Source of the DNA: Mesodorylaimus sp. YZB2_4
Taxonomy: Eukaryota; Nematoda; Enoplea; Dorylaimida; Dorylaimidae
Direction of reading: 5' to 3'
Length of the DNA: 64,000 nucleotides
Assembly: GCA_030248295.1 (NCBI GenBank)
Contig: JASANH010000776.1
Coordinates: 1 to 64,000 of the forward strand
Part shown: piece by piece, positions 32,762 to 45,224 of the stretch
How the letters are laid out: each line of letters opens with the position of its first letter
Position numbering within the stretch: position 1 is the stretch's first letter
Position numbers and translations under genes: made by a program
Notes under the pieces: model-generated
Databases searched by the model: none
What the model was told of the DNA's origin: nothing
What the model saw: only the letters and a program-made list of their open reading frames with translations

Positions 32762-33587
32762 TCACTTCTGCGGCTTGATATTCTTGACCTTACTCGCTCT
32801 TTCGGAAACCCGCTTTACAGGCGATTTCGAATCACCGCTTCGAGTCACTAAAATAACGAGCTTATTTTGCAAAAGGGGCAAAGCGAAAAATCAAAGCTGA
32901 CTTGCCTGGCTCGTCTCTGGACAGCGACAATTCAAGGCTAGCACCGACCGGCGATCGTGTTCCCGCTGGTATCGCTTTTATGGGCGATATCCTGTCGCTC
33001 ACTTCTCTCGCCGAGTGCAGTTCGAGTGATGCGGCCAATTTCACAGACCCCTTTTCGGATCTCCTTCGACTCACGGACTTCGGCTTTTCGTCTTTTGCGC
33101 CCTGTTTCGTCCTCAGATGCTTTAACTGCACGTACGAACCGGATATCGGGCAGCTGTCGTATCGCAGGTCTGGCGGAGGTGATAGTCCCGAACTTCCCTC
33201 GCTCTCGCTCTTTCTGAGTCTAAATCGAAAAACACCACGTAATAGCCCTAGAAACAGTATATTCTCATGAAGTACTCTTCCGCTGGCGTCTTTGCACGGC
33301 GATCGCTGAAATCGAATAAAAATGTCGTGGTTACGAGTCAGTCACAAAAAGTATCGACCGGCTTACCGTTTGAATGTCTTAATCGCTTCCTTGCCCGCGC
33401 TGGTTTTCCCCGGTGACGGATCTTTGAGCTTGTCATCGGCTTCATTTTCCTTGCTGCAACATCCGCACATGGCGATCGCTAGAAACAGCACGACGACACC
33501 GGCCAAGCCTGCTCCGACCAATCCTAGGCCCGGAATCAATACCGAAACTGACCCGTCGAACTCGACCACCGTCCGCACAGGTGCCAT
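32762..33587 (-). CDS. Single-pass membrane protein with long Ser/Lys/Arg-rich tail
   Basis: Four exons (33367-33587, 33276-33305, 32906-33219 and 32762-32847) give 216 residues. The ATG at 33587 is used because the upstream in-frame codon is GTG. After about 15 polar residues comes a glycine-rich helix (SVLIPGLGLVGAGLAGVVVL, continuing FLAIAM) followed by CGCC, a likely palmitoylation cluster at the membrane. The cytoplasmic tail is basic and serine-rich with no known domain. Exon 2 is only 30 nt. The last intron begins GC rather than GT (gcaagt), a rare but known donor. Its MAP start and its architecture resemble the genes at 12300 and 23213. Confidence 0.7.
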
Positions 33588-34386
33588 CGTAGACACGACC
33601 GCTCAGCCGCGCCCCTTGGAGAAGGCTACCGGAGAGAACTCGCGCGCAGTGTAAAGCAGTGTGAAATGGGTCACGCGTGTCGTATCGTTAGTGTCCATCT
33701 ACTGTACATTGCACTCTGACGACGCACATACGACGACGTGTTGCATTGGATCGATGGGAAACAAAAAGTTTCATCGATGCATGCATTAGGTTTTAAATTT
33801 TGGCTTACTGTAGCTCGTAAAATCAGCGGTAAACATGAACATGGCGGTAAACACAACATCTTTCGTGTCACGTCAAAACAGTACATATGGCAGCATCGTA
33901 TGTCCTCATCTGGCAATAAAGGAAACATGTTTGGTCAAAAATGCATGGTGATCACCTAGTACACTTCCACTTCCATGACGACACGTTTTGCAGCGACCGT
34001 CGGTAGGTAGTTAAAAAGTGCAGGTAAAACTTTGCTTGTCTTTATTCGATGGCACCGCTGAATAGGTGCTTTGAAATAGGTTCATTGAGCCTCCGCTTAC
34101 ATACACTTTGATAAGAATAACTACAGTAGCTGCATTCTAATCAATTCGTACATTTATTCCCTTCCAGAAAGCAGAGCTCGGTTTTTGTGCATTGATCAGT
34201 CCAAAAATGCTGGGGTTTCGAAAAAGTACTCAAATTTTTGCGCCAAGTTTATTGCGCCGGAAATGCTACAGCAGCACTCGTTTATTTCGCATCCATGTCA
34301 TGAGCCAACACGATTCTTGCATACTGTCTGTGTCCCTATCACCTATCTATTAGTAATGTTAAAGCTGCCGAAGTCACTCAGTAGGC
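33588..34386. other. Spacer
   Basis: No coding, RNA or repeat signal recognised. Confidence 0.4.
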
Positions 34387-35558
34387 TTAGATTGCGGGTC
34401 CCACTTGAGCATATTGCCAACCATCGGCCTTTTCCAACCACGAGGCCAATAAGTTCTTTTCGGTGGCGGCGATACTTAGCATTTCGCACACATTGGCACC
34501 ACTGATTTTACCAAAGTTGACTGATCGACAAGATCCTTCGGACCATTGACATAATTTGATGCAATCGGTGAGAGTGGCAGCAAAGTGGCGACCGTAAATG
34601 CTGCCGTTATCCTTGTCGGAGGGATTGCGTAAACGACGGTTTTGCAACTGGGCATTGCCAGTTGGAAGTTGACCTTAAATGGAAGAGCCATGGTCAGGCC
34701 GATGTGCACGCCTATCCTGCTGCCCCATGAGGCTTTTCTGGGCCGCTATTTGCAAACCACACCACCTAGCCACACCATTTAACCAATGTAAGAGCAGTGT
34801 GTCACGCACCTGTAGCCGAAGAGCACTTTCCAGGTTTGTCCACAGCACACTGACGGTCGACTCGGTAATAGGGGCAGACGCAGTAGTCATTGCCGGCCGA
34901 CTCTGTCAGACAGTAAGCTCCGTAGCACGAGCCACCACCTTTCATATTGCACTTGCGAGGAGGGATGACCACTTGTCGCTTGCAGCTAGGATTATTAGCT
35001 GCGATGAGTGCGCTGCGGACTTGCATAGGATCATCCTCCTTATTCTCCACTGGCGCAATAGCACTGCAGTCGTAATCTGAGCAAGTGACTGGCACTGGAG
35101 CGGGGGGAGTCGGGGGCTGTGTGGTGGTCCCCGTCGTGGTCGTAACTGTTGTAGTCCTGGTAGTGGCTTCGGTCGTCGAGGTCGTAGTTGACTCCTCGGC
35201 GATCGTTGTAGTCGTGGTAGTGGACGGGATCGTAGTTGTGGTCGTGCTCGTGCTCGTGGTAGTGGTCGAGTATCCCTTGACCGGATTACATTTATTACCT
35301 TGAGCCTTGAATCCTTGTTCGCAAATGCAGAACCCGCAGGTACCACCATCATTCAAGAGCACACATCTGGAATTTTTCGGACACTGGTCATCAATTTGGC
35401 ACCCATTAGGGCACTTGGTCGGATCGAACAAAGGTTTAGTCGCATCTAAAAAACATCCCAATCCGCACTGATCTCTTATTCTCCGCCCACCTCGCGCACT
35501 TACACGTCCAGCAGATCAGAGCAGACAAGAATGCGACAACGATCAAACATTGAGCCAT
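34387..35558 (-). CDS. Secreted Cys-rich / Thr-mucin / PAN-like protein, paralogue B
   Basis: Exons 35504-35558, 34810-35445 and 34387-34673 give 325 residues, the same total as paralogue A. Domains run in the same order: signal peptide (CLIVVAFLSALICW), cysteine module (CPNGCQIDDQCPKNSRCVLL, then CGFCICEQGF), a Thr-rich stalk with TTTTI/TTTS runs, a middle region (CYGAYCLTESAGNDYCVCPY) and a PAN-like domain (DCIKLCQWSEGSCRSVNFG; EKADGWQYAQ). Intron phases are identical, so A and B arose by duplication and now lie in opposite orientation 5.1 kb apart. The stalk differs most, as expected for mucins. Confidence 0.85.
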
Positions 35559-36653
35559 TTCGTCTGTTCTTTACTCTCCACGCTCAAAAAGGAAAAGACG
35601 GACTCCTTGCACGGCATTGAGACTAGCAAGTACTCTTTCTTTATACACATGCCTTTCGCCCGCGGCGTGTCACGAGACAAACAGGTACGTTCAACTTGGA
35701 CCTTGAGCGTGCCTTCCATCTTCCCACACTGTCACGTCCCAGTTGAGCAATACAGCCCGACTGGCTGTGGCCCTATGACAAAACGACGAAAATAGACATC
35801 ACTTCAACTTGCCGCTCCCACGCCACTCACTCATCCAAATGCCTAGTCTGTCACCGCCTTTCTAACAAAGCGACCAAGTTTTGTTTTACAAATTTGCTGT
35901 TTACTGCGCCCAACTTCGATGCATCCTGCTCCTCCAGGCGCAGAAACAAGGCTGGTCACGGAAATAGTACAGGCAGACGATGTTATGCCGCCATTACCAA
36001 ATACCGTCTGCCAGCGTGAGAGCCACTTCACCAAACTTCGCAAACCTTTTTCACATAGCAGCAAAGTATGCACAGTACACACGAACAGTAAAGTGCCATT
36101 GAAAAAACGAGACAATGCTCACCAGGCTGCACTCAGCAAAGCATATAACATACCAAAATAAGAACAGCATTACTCTCAGAGTACATTCACCCCTGATTGC
36201 TCTTGCAATTTAGAATGTCATAGCGACACATTGTTCACTAGCATGGACACGTACCATAAGCCCGATAAGCTCCTATGATGTCAATGCTGAATAAGTATGC
36301 GCCACCTCATATATTCTACTACATTCAAAGCATACATCACCTGAGAGCTAAAGCGCAATGTAACCAAAAGTAGAAACATTAAAAAAACATTAGGTGCTAC
36401 CAAAGTTCCATCTGTACAGTACAGCGTTCTACTGTATACTAACGCGCGCACTACCTTTTCACATTCTATTAGCAACTGCCAGTCATACCCTAAAAAATAC
36501 GAAGAAAACTCAATGACAGTTACTAAACGCCACTAACACCACAGCGATAAGATCTGTTCCAATTTTGGTTATAGACACATTTTATGAAAAATAATCAATA
36601 TTCCAAAGCCAGTGAAAACCAAGAGATTCGAAACTCACTCTTCCTTTCCCCGT
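35559..36653. other. Intergenic
   Basis: AT-rich, no gene recognised beyond the promoter of paralogue B. Confidence 0.4.
35640..35645 (-). promoter_or_regulatory. TATA box of paralogue B
   Basis: tataaa on the minus strand, 82 bases upstream of the ATG at 35558, a spacing close to that in paralogue A. Confidence 0.5.
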
Positions 36654-38952
36654 TTAATACCTCAAAACCTCGCCAGCCAAAAGCCAGTGAAAACTGGCCA
36701 GCATAACCGAGGCTCCTATATACCGCAAACGTGGCATAACAACCGCGGCCGATCCAGTCCTTGCCTCGGGCGCATTCTGATCCAAAGTCGTAGCATTGTA
36801 CACGAATGGATCGCTATTGCCAGCATCGTTCACTGCTCGTATGTCGAACGTGTACAACGTATTCCAATGCAAATGATCAACCGTATACAAGTTGGAATCA
36901 GCTAAAAGAAACATTGTTTCCATCTTTTTTTTGACCCAGCCACAAAAACATACTTACTTTTGTTAAAAACTTTAGCTCGCGATTCGCTCAATGTCGTCTT
37001 TCTCTCCACTTCATCAACATCCTTGATATCGTTGAAGTTCACGTACCGTATTTCGAATTGAATTACAGGTGGATTATCCGGAGTCACCATGGAGACTACT
37101 TCCTTGATCTCGAACTGAATGTAATTCCTTCCCGCACCTTTGAATGCCACTTGTGGTAACTCAGGCGGCACTAAGATTAGGAAGAAGTACTTTAAAATCA
37201 AATTTGAGGCCCGAGTAACCACAGAACGCTTACGAGCTTTCTGCAAGGTGAATGACATTTCCTTCTGAAATAAACTGTCTTCAGTCTTAACTCGACAATG
37301 ATAGTTTTTGACATCGAAATCCGCATCGTTCAAATCGCTGATCTAAAATTTCGAAAAAATTCCTACTCCCAGCACAACTACCTTAGACTTCACCTAGGTC
37401 ACTCACTGTCAACGTAGCAGATTGTTGTTCAATATTCTGCTCAATATTAAATCTTCCCTCGTTGGTTAATGGGATTTCATCGGCGAAAAATTCGAATGCA
37501 GTCACGCGCGGATTTGAGTCGATTACTCGGCACGGCAAGTTCACCTTACGCTCCAATATACCGTATCTTTTCATATTATCTTGCTCGAATACTGGCGGAA
37601 CTAAAAAGCAAAAAAACCCAAATTCAATATGCACTTTAAATGCATCTTACCAATCCGACTTCAGGCCAACCAATAGCGAAGTGAATAACGTCTGGCTTCC
37701 ACACCCTCACAGTCAGGGCGCTCTCCAGACGAGACCTCGACTCGTGACCAGGTAAGTCATTTAGTGTAGTGTGCTTTGCCCTCACATTTGGTGATACTAT
37801 GGTAAAAAAGAACAGGAACTTACATTGTAGATTAATCTTGACATGTTTCTCCGATCTGAACACAGTATCATGTTCTGAATGCGTTTCGACAGCTATGCAA
37901 CGAATCACCGTATCCCGCTCGGCCATAGTCAACGGCTTGATTACAACTTTAGGCCCGATCACGTCGTACCGCTCTGGCAAATTGCTGTTGTTCTTAAACA
38001 GAATAATTGTATCGACATGAGCGTTCGCAATGGCTGGCCTTGAGGCGCAATCAATTTCCAACGGTTCCCCCAGTCGACCTGTCTCTTCTTCATTGATGTT
38101 TTTGAAACCAGGTTTCCCTTAACAAGTAATATAAGGCCAACAAAGTTCAATGCTAAGCAAATCAGGGCATTACCATAAATTATTACGCGAACCGTGCTCG
38201 ACACGACGGCGCCTTCATACTTGGCTTCGCACTTGTACAACTTTCCCTTCGCATCGAGCGAGGCATCTCTCGCATTCAACATCAAGAGAAGCATTTTTCT
38301 CGTTCTTCCCGATAATGTTTTTGTATAAGCTCTGAAGACACAAAATCTGCTTACATGCTGCACATTCGACTGGCCATCTGCTCAAGTCACTCCGACCAGT
38401 CTTTCCCCATAAGTCTGACCTTTGAAAAACCCAAAGCCAGCATCCGAAACATTCGCCAAAGTCAAGGGGGGGGGGGGGGTCAGCTGCAAATCTCCTAGTC
38501 TGGTCGTGGTTTCCAAAAAGAAGGGAAGGTGAGTCAAAATTCTCTGAAAATTTTTGTGTTTCGTGGCTTTTAGAAAACGGGGTTGAAATTTATCGATACT
38601 TCCATCGATTATGAGATTTATCGATTATTAAATTTTACGAAAGGTCTCGAGCGGGCGGCGTATTGATCCTCCATCCCGTGTCGGATACTGCCCGCAACAC
38701 AGCATTGTCACCAATCAAAGACCAGTTTAACTTACGGTTCCAGAGGGCTAGTAGAAATTGTCGTCTCGTAGTCGTCGATCCATCTCAATTCGTCGGCCTT
38801 CGTATGATGATCGTTTTCTTTGGCTTCGAACGTGCATGTGAACGAGAATGTATCACCAACACTAAGTATCTTTGGCCGTCCTTTTAAATTCGGTTCGATG
38901 ATAACCCGCGGATATTCGGCAACCTCTGCCGCCACTTCTTCGGCAAGTGGGC
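36654..38952 (-). CDS. Ig-domain / FN3 cell-adhesion protein, probably GPI-anchored
   Basis: Recognised exons: 38736-38952, 38173-38331, 37824-38117, 37407-37600, 37234-37342, 36958-37170 and 36654-36901. Ig domain 1 has GDTFSFTCTFEAK and ELRWIDD, ending with KLYKCEAKYEG. Ig 2 has GEPLEIDCASRP and VIRCIAVETH. Ig 3 has RKVNLPCRVIDSNP and NYHCRVKTE. A fibronectin type III unit follows (PPELPQVAF, IQFEIRYVNF, YTFDIRAVNDAGNSD). The C terminus is a moderately hydrophobic segment (YIGASVMLASFHWLLAGEVL) typical of a GPI signal. A small exon between 38340 and 38470 is uncertain because a G14/C14 run (38466-38479) interrupts it. The acceptor at 38952 needs an upstream phase-1 exon with the signal peptide; the best candidate is at 44063-44129. 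Likely role: neural or epithelial cell adhesion. Confidence 0.8.
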
Positions 38953-41900
38953 CTAAAACAACAACAGTCTTGCTACAAACAAGATCAGCCAAGTTGCCAA
39001 GGGGACTAAAACCTATGCAAATTCAAACTATCGGTAAACGACGTTATCCCTTTGCTCCTTTATTGTCTCTCCAACACGACTCACTCACGAGGAGAGATAC
39101 ATTCACAGGTTCCTCTTGACAACTTCTCCGACTGACAATGAGCTCAAGCCTATATCCGCGTACTTTCGACTTTGCTTCTGCACGTTTTTATCGTTGAAAC
39201 TTACAGTACACTTTGCCTAGAATGTGACGGTGCAGACAAATCTGCAGTATCCTCTGCAAGGCAGGCACACACTTCCACCAAGCCACATTTCGATTTTCTC
39301 ATGCCAACATACTGTAGCACCCCATTCCCCAATATTAGCTTGACTCCTCGCAACACGCCTCGCTCTTTCGTTTTACTGCCTGACACTACACCTTGTTATG
39401 ACCAATCTCCAAACCATTCAACACTTCACTAAGGTTTATTCGAGCGGAACTTTTTAACGACTAGTCAGCCGATGTTCGTTGAGTATTTATGACGAATATG
39501 ATTCAATTGCCACTTGCCTCGTAATTGCCTTTACTAACGAGTGTGAGCGCAACCCGTATTCGTGTTTATGACCATTTATGGTCCCTCCCCTCTCAACATT
39601 CCACTAACATTTATGGAGTCGCTAGAGCGACGGTCCTTGTGAGTCAAACCCTCTTTCACAGTAATGCCTAGCCAGGCAATCAATAAATGCCCGTGACTCT
39701 CGCCGCTCAAAAAAGGCAGCAACACATGCCCATCACCGTGACTCAAGTTCGTCTCCAGAGCAACGGTCCCAGAGGATAGCTTCCTGACTCAGGAACACGC
39801 CTTGTTTACGTTCCTGTCTCCTCCTCTCAACTATGCCCGTCCAAAAGCCGATACATGCTTAACGAAGGTAACCTCGACGAAACAAACATTGACACAATCA
39901 CTTATCGAATGTCTTCTCGAATGTCAACTCAAACACAGCTTTGTTCAATGGCGAAAAAGCGAATAGACCTATCTCCTATACTCTCCATCTGACGCCTACT
40001 CCAAAGTTACTGCTCGAGACTTCCTCTCTGTTTCATCTTCGCTCGCTCTCCACTTCAACCTGCTTGCCCTGCCTACCAGTATCGAAATACCAAAACTAGC
40101 CCAGCACAATGCATAAAATCCGTGTCGTCTCTCCATTACCACACAACGTTTACACTAATTGACAACCACGAGCACCCTGTGTCAACTTCAATAATCCTAC
40201 ATCTCAACCTGATGGACCAGCTGCCAAACATATTATCCTATCTCGCACCTTGATCAATTTGAGTACACAGGCCCGAAACTAGGCTAGCCATGTTTATTAT
40301 ATCTATCTGCGCATTATTAGCCTGGATCGTTAGCTCAGTTAGACATTCGATGCTTTCCTATATTTTGCGCTAATACGTCCTTCTCCAACCATCAACTCAA
40401 TTAGCGTCGAGGACCCGCAGGCTCCCATTCGAGGCGGCCATGCGCGAACCCATACTAATCCATATATGACCTCCAGCCGACCGTCGGTCATCTAGCACTC
40501 TTCAACAGATGCACATACAAAGAGTGGACCGTTTTCAAACCGGATACATCCTCGGCTCGTTTCCTAGACTTACAATCGATGCCCAAGCACAATGACCGTT
40601 CTCTCGCGCAGAATGAACAAATCGAAACGAACAAACATCACCGACCAAACCATGGCCAACAAGACACGCGGTCATCGATAGAAAGGTGTTCTTACGCTCC
40701 ACCCTCCCTTGTTACGCCTGTTCGAAATGCTCATCACGCTTGTGTACTCGAATAACACGTCCAATGCCCGGCTGTCCCATTTCATCAATGACAAACCAAC
40801 AATGAAAACAGCCGATCCGAGGATACTATGCCACACAATAGACCCCTTTCGCACATGCCCCATTTTCTCAACCTCCATCTTCCATCAGTTTAGATCTCAA
40901 AAACCAATTCCTTATCTGTCAGAAAATTGAAACAACTCGTGCTCGCACGATCTGGAACAGGCCATTTTTCCATCAATCACACTTCACACTTCACAATCTA
41001 CAAACAACTCGTATCAGCTTTTGCTGTTCTGCCTTGTACTTTCTTTCGCTCTACACTCATTTCGGTCTGCTCTTATCAGGCGGCCCAAGTCTGACTTCTA
41101 AACAGGAAACCCTGTCACACGACCGTGAGAACACAATTTTGTTTAGTAAATGAGCCTTGACAAGAGCATTTTACATCTCATTCTGCGATCGGAATGCATC
41201 CAGGCCCTCAACAACTTGGTCCTTCCTAAGAACTTAGTCATAGGCGCCAGTCCAATCAACATTCCTGTGACAACAAGACCCTTTGTTGGAATAAGCTATG
41301 TTGTACATAAATTAGTATTCGGTTCGCTTTGCTCTGGAATCAGTTGACGTTAGCTTCGTCCTTATCTCCACTCGCCTACGCCCATTCCCCGAGGACAGCC
41401 AGGCAATCAAACGAAAAGAGCATTCACGGCGATGCGGCTCCTATTCTCCACGTTCAAAACTGTAATCTATTATCCGTCCAAGCCACGATGGAGCCCAGCT
41501 GGCACTTACGGCCTTTCCATGCTACACTGGATGAAATGGAAAGAGTATTTCAAAAAGAGGGCTGGCCTGACTGAAAGATGAATGTTTTCCCCTTGCATTC
41601 CGCCCGGCGACCTCCTTTTTTCTCCTCTTCCAACATGTATTGCCCATAGAGAAATATCGGGCTTTACAGTCCAGCTAACAAGCCGTCCACATAAAAACTG
41701 AAGCCTCACAGCCATTACGAGTTAGAAGGGCCAAACCAACAACACCCAACCCGCATTCCTTATCGATTTCCAAGGCGCCAAGCGGTCCCCTCGTTAAAAT
41801 TGGAAACGGCGACGAGCCTAAGCTTCATTGCCAGCTTTCATATCCGTGCTCACAACTTCCCATTAACTCTCCAAACCCACGGTTGGCTGCACATAATGAC

Positions 41901-44062
41901 AAGAGCTCGGTTCGTCCTGTCACGAGAAGAAGCACATTTCAGTTATATTTTCCCCCGCAAACAACAAATGGCAACACGCTTGCCCTAAATGGTATTCGGT
42001 AGGCAACAAGAGTGTGTCGGCAAAATCAAACGGCTGCACCAGGGCCATAGAAAACGCATCCGGACAATTACTAAACTGGACCACATTCGCTTGATTCGCT
42101 TTGGGAATACAAGCAATGGTCAGTTGTTGAAAAAACCCTTATCGATCGCCGAGAGAGGATTAGACGCCAGTTAGCCGACTACTTCAGTATCAAGTTGCGT
42201 AAGAAGCCACTCGACCGGATACCTAATCGTTCCAAGTCGACTTTGCGAACTTCCGTTGGTAAGAAATAAGGACGCAATTACTTCTTCGCCCTCCTACAAC
42301 CGTCCTGTCGCTCCCATGGCTAGCGAAAATGACAAAGGCCCGCCCAGCCCAGACCGGACATGAGTTGACGAAATGATTTGAGTAAGACCCTAGCTGATAA
42401 TTTTGTCATTTATTGAATAATGGCCAAGAACTTTCGCTCTAGCTTAAAACTGCGTTAGCTGCACGCACGATTACTCGCTGACGTCCGATCTTGTCGACAC
42501 TACCATGTGCTTGTATTTCGGACGTGTCGCATGCATTAGAGGAGGGAGGGAGTTGCAATGAAGCGTTCTGCTGCGCCAATAGTGGCAACGACCGGAGAAG
42601 AGAAAGGCTCTCAGACGTTCAAACACAAACCTGAGAGAGGTCCACGAAAAAAGTCAACACGTTTGGCGTTAGCCCAACCAACAATGAGACGGTTTTCGAT
42701 GCCATTAAAAGCTGCCACCCTTCCCTTTTCGACCATGCATTTACTTCTAGACTTTCTCCTCGATCCGTACACGAAAAAAGACTATGTCATCGTACATTCA
42801 TACCACGTTGTTGTTCAGAGACACACGGGCCCCGGTGCGGAGCGGAGGAAATTTGAAACTGCGAATAGAAAAAGGGAGCAATTCTCTGCGTGCGCGCCGG
42901 AAACTACGGACTAGTTTCCACGCTCTCACCAATAGGTTATCAAGTAAATCGGTGGAGATAGATGGAATCTACTCTTGTCGTTCGTGTCCTTCCATACCGC
43001 CCGCATTTCAAAGCACAAACGACAATAGACAACAACCGTACCAACATGCAACATTCTCCCTCCCATCCCATTCGTCACTCAGGCCCGTCCAATCTATTTT
43101 CCAAAATAAGGCATATCAAAAACGGCAGGCCGCCCAAACTGAGCAGCGAATTATGGAACAAATGAGTTTCCTTAATTATGTACCTGCTAATTTTCTCGTG
43201 CATAAACTGGGCTGCCCTTCCGATTTTCTCAGTCATTAAAAGCTCTACAAACAAAGGCTCAAAAACAAAAGCGGTTTTGGCCTTGGGTTGAGAAGGAATC
43301 GATAGGAAATTGGAGAATACGTAAGCCGGCCGATTGAGTGTTCTCGTATTTTGTTACCAGTCGCTGTTTTTTATTCATGCTCGCGCTTATTTTGCCTGAA
43401 ATCCATGCCCCCTTGCCCTCTAAAGGTGAATGACGTGTCGGTTGGAAGACGATGACAAAGCAAGCACGACCTCCGACGCCCCACACACACTGTCCACCCT
43501 CTATTCTATGCATGGAAAACGAGAAAGCAAAACGAGCCTTTAAACAACGTCGCCGAGTACGAAGACGAGCGAACGCCGTTTCCAGCGAGTAATTAGACGT
43601 CGGGGCCAACATAATGCCGAGAGAAGGCAAAAAATATTGATCAAAGCTCATATATGGAAAAGCAATGGGTGGCAGTCAGAGGCACGGCCCACGACAACGA
43701 GGAAATCTTTAGCCGAAAACGCTCCACACCAAGCAAAAGCGGTAAGCTAACGCATTGCGGAACGAAATGGAAGCCAGTCAATGCAGGTTTAGCTCGGCTC
43801 AGTTTCCTTAGCCGTCTCGAAACCGGCAAATGCGAAAGGTCGCCGTGAGAAAGCGGACAAAGATAAGCATTCTCACCGAGTAGATGATTGATTAGAGTCG
43901 AAGGAGCCAAACAAGAGTCCGAAAGAAATCCGCTAATGAGACACAACTTCTTGCCAGTACAAACAGGTAAACATCCCTAGCTACAGACCTGTCAGCTCAT
44001 CACCTCTACAACACGTGCTCCAATACTCACTGTCAGGTCATAAACATAACACTGCTCCTTAC
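38953..44062. other. 5.1-kb gene-free stretch, possibly the first intron of the Ig gene
   Basis: No frame here shows domain, codon pattern or splice continuity, although it has many short ORFs. A tRNA-like A box (gttagctcagttagac) occurs near 40330 after ttattagcctgg, the same words that open SINE copy 1, so a decayed SINE may start there. Otherwise nothing is recognised. Confidence 0.4.
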
Positions 44063-44129
44063 CTTGAATTCTCAAGAGAAAGACGATGACCAATGGCAGT
44101 AGGGACGATAAGGCAGCCATCGAATTCAT
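44063..44129 (-). CDS. Signal-peptide exon, probably exon 1 of the Ig/FN3 gene
   Basis: ATG at 44129, then SMAALSSLLPLVIVFLLRIQ, then a strong donor (gtaagg), leaving one base of the next codon. The Ig gene's first recognised exon (38952) starts with the two bases needed and lacks its own signal peptide. No other minus-strand exon lies between. The link is inference. Confidence 0.45.
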
Positions 44130-45224
44130 TTTGCTTCTTGCACAGGAATTTCGACGATTGAGTCAATCAATTGAATACGGTTATTTTGTTTGACGCACCC
44201 TACCTCAGGATGAGGTCTCAATCACCGAAATTCAAGTCGAAAAGTCGAGAGAATAGCGTAAAAGTAATCGACCGATGGGACTCACACTGGGTGGCCACTT
44301 CAGAACTAAATTGTGTTGTTCAAGGTCGTTTCCACTTTACTCAGCCAAGAAAAAATTATGCCACCACCTTGTTCGATCGTCGAATGCCAACCGTGAGGTC
44401 TATTCATGCTCCGCCGTCTAAACACGACCGTTGGTTGGATACTGGCAACGCACTCGCGGGCTCGGCCTTCCCGCGGGAAGCAGCGTATAAAACATACCTG
44501 AACATCACAAAAGCAATAAAGGCGGGAATCCAAATTTGTTTGTTTGGCGCATAAAATGATAGAAATCGTCAAAGTACAAGTAGTGTGTTGTGCATTTAGG
44601 AAAATTGTTTCGTGGATTACGGCGCTTTAGCATTTGGACTCCTGAAGTAGGTAGTTTTTGTTATGTTTTGTCCGATCAGAGTCTTTTAAGGTTCTCCAAT
44701 GCCGATTGTCGGGTGGGTGGGAACTATTTAAATAGTTCGTAGGATGTCTGGCCATGTCTGGATGACGTCTTTTGCCTTTATCCCCATCATAAGTCCTACT
44801 TTTCTCGTCCATCCGGTTGGTACTTACCACAGAAAAACAGCAACGCGCACTTCTGAGCATGCAGAGTAAAAGACAGCCTTGGTTTTGCACTCTGATTGAT
44901 CTACTGTCAAAGACTACTCGTTTCGTCACCACAAAACAAAGTCGGGTTTAGTCTAGTTAGGATTCGGTGACAAGAGTCATTAGGGACGCAGGGCCTCATA
45001 GAAATCATTGACCGTGCGAATTTAATGCACCACGGCTCAAAGAATTCGGTTAGTTCCGTACTAGATTTCAACTTTTATGGCATTCCGTAAGACCGGACTT
45101 TGTTGACGTGTTGAGCGCATTAGGTCAGTGGGTATTTTATAATGCGTTAGTTTTTCTTGAAACTATTTCAAAGAAGACTGTTTCTGGGAGGCACTTCACA
45201 GTCGGCACTTCTCGAGTGGACGTA
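44130..45224. other. Intergenic between divergent genes
   Basis: No conserved exon seen on either strand; presumably holds both promoters. Confidence 0.35.

Noticed and set aside
42558-43239. Overlapping basic ORFs of 118 and 151 codons
   Set aside because: No domain, no splice logic and random-like composition within the 5-kb gene-free stretch.
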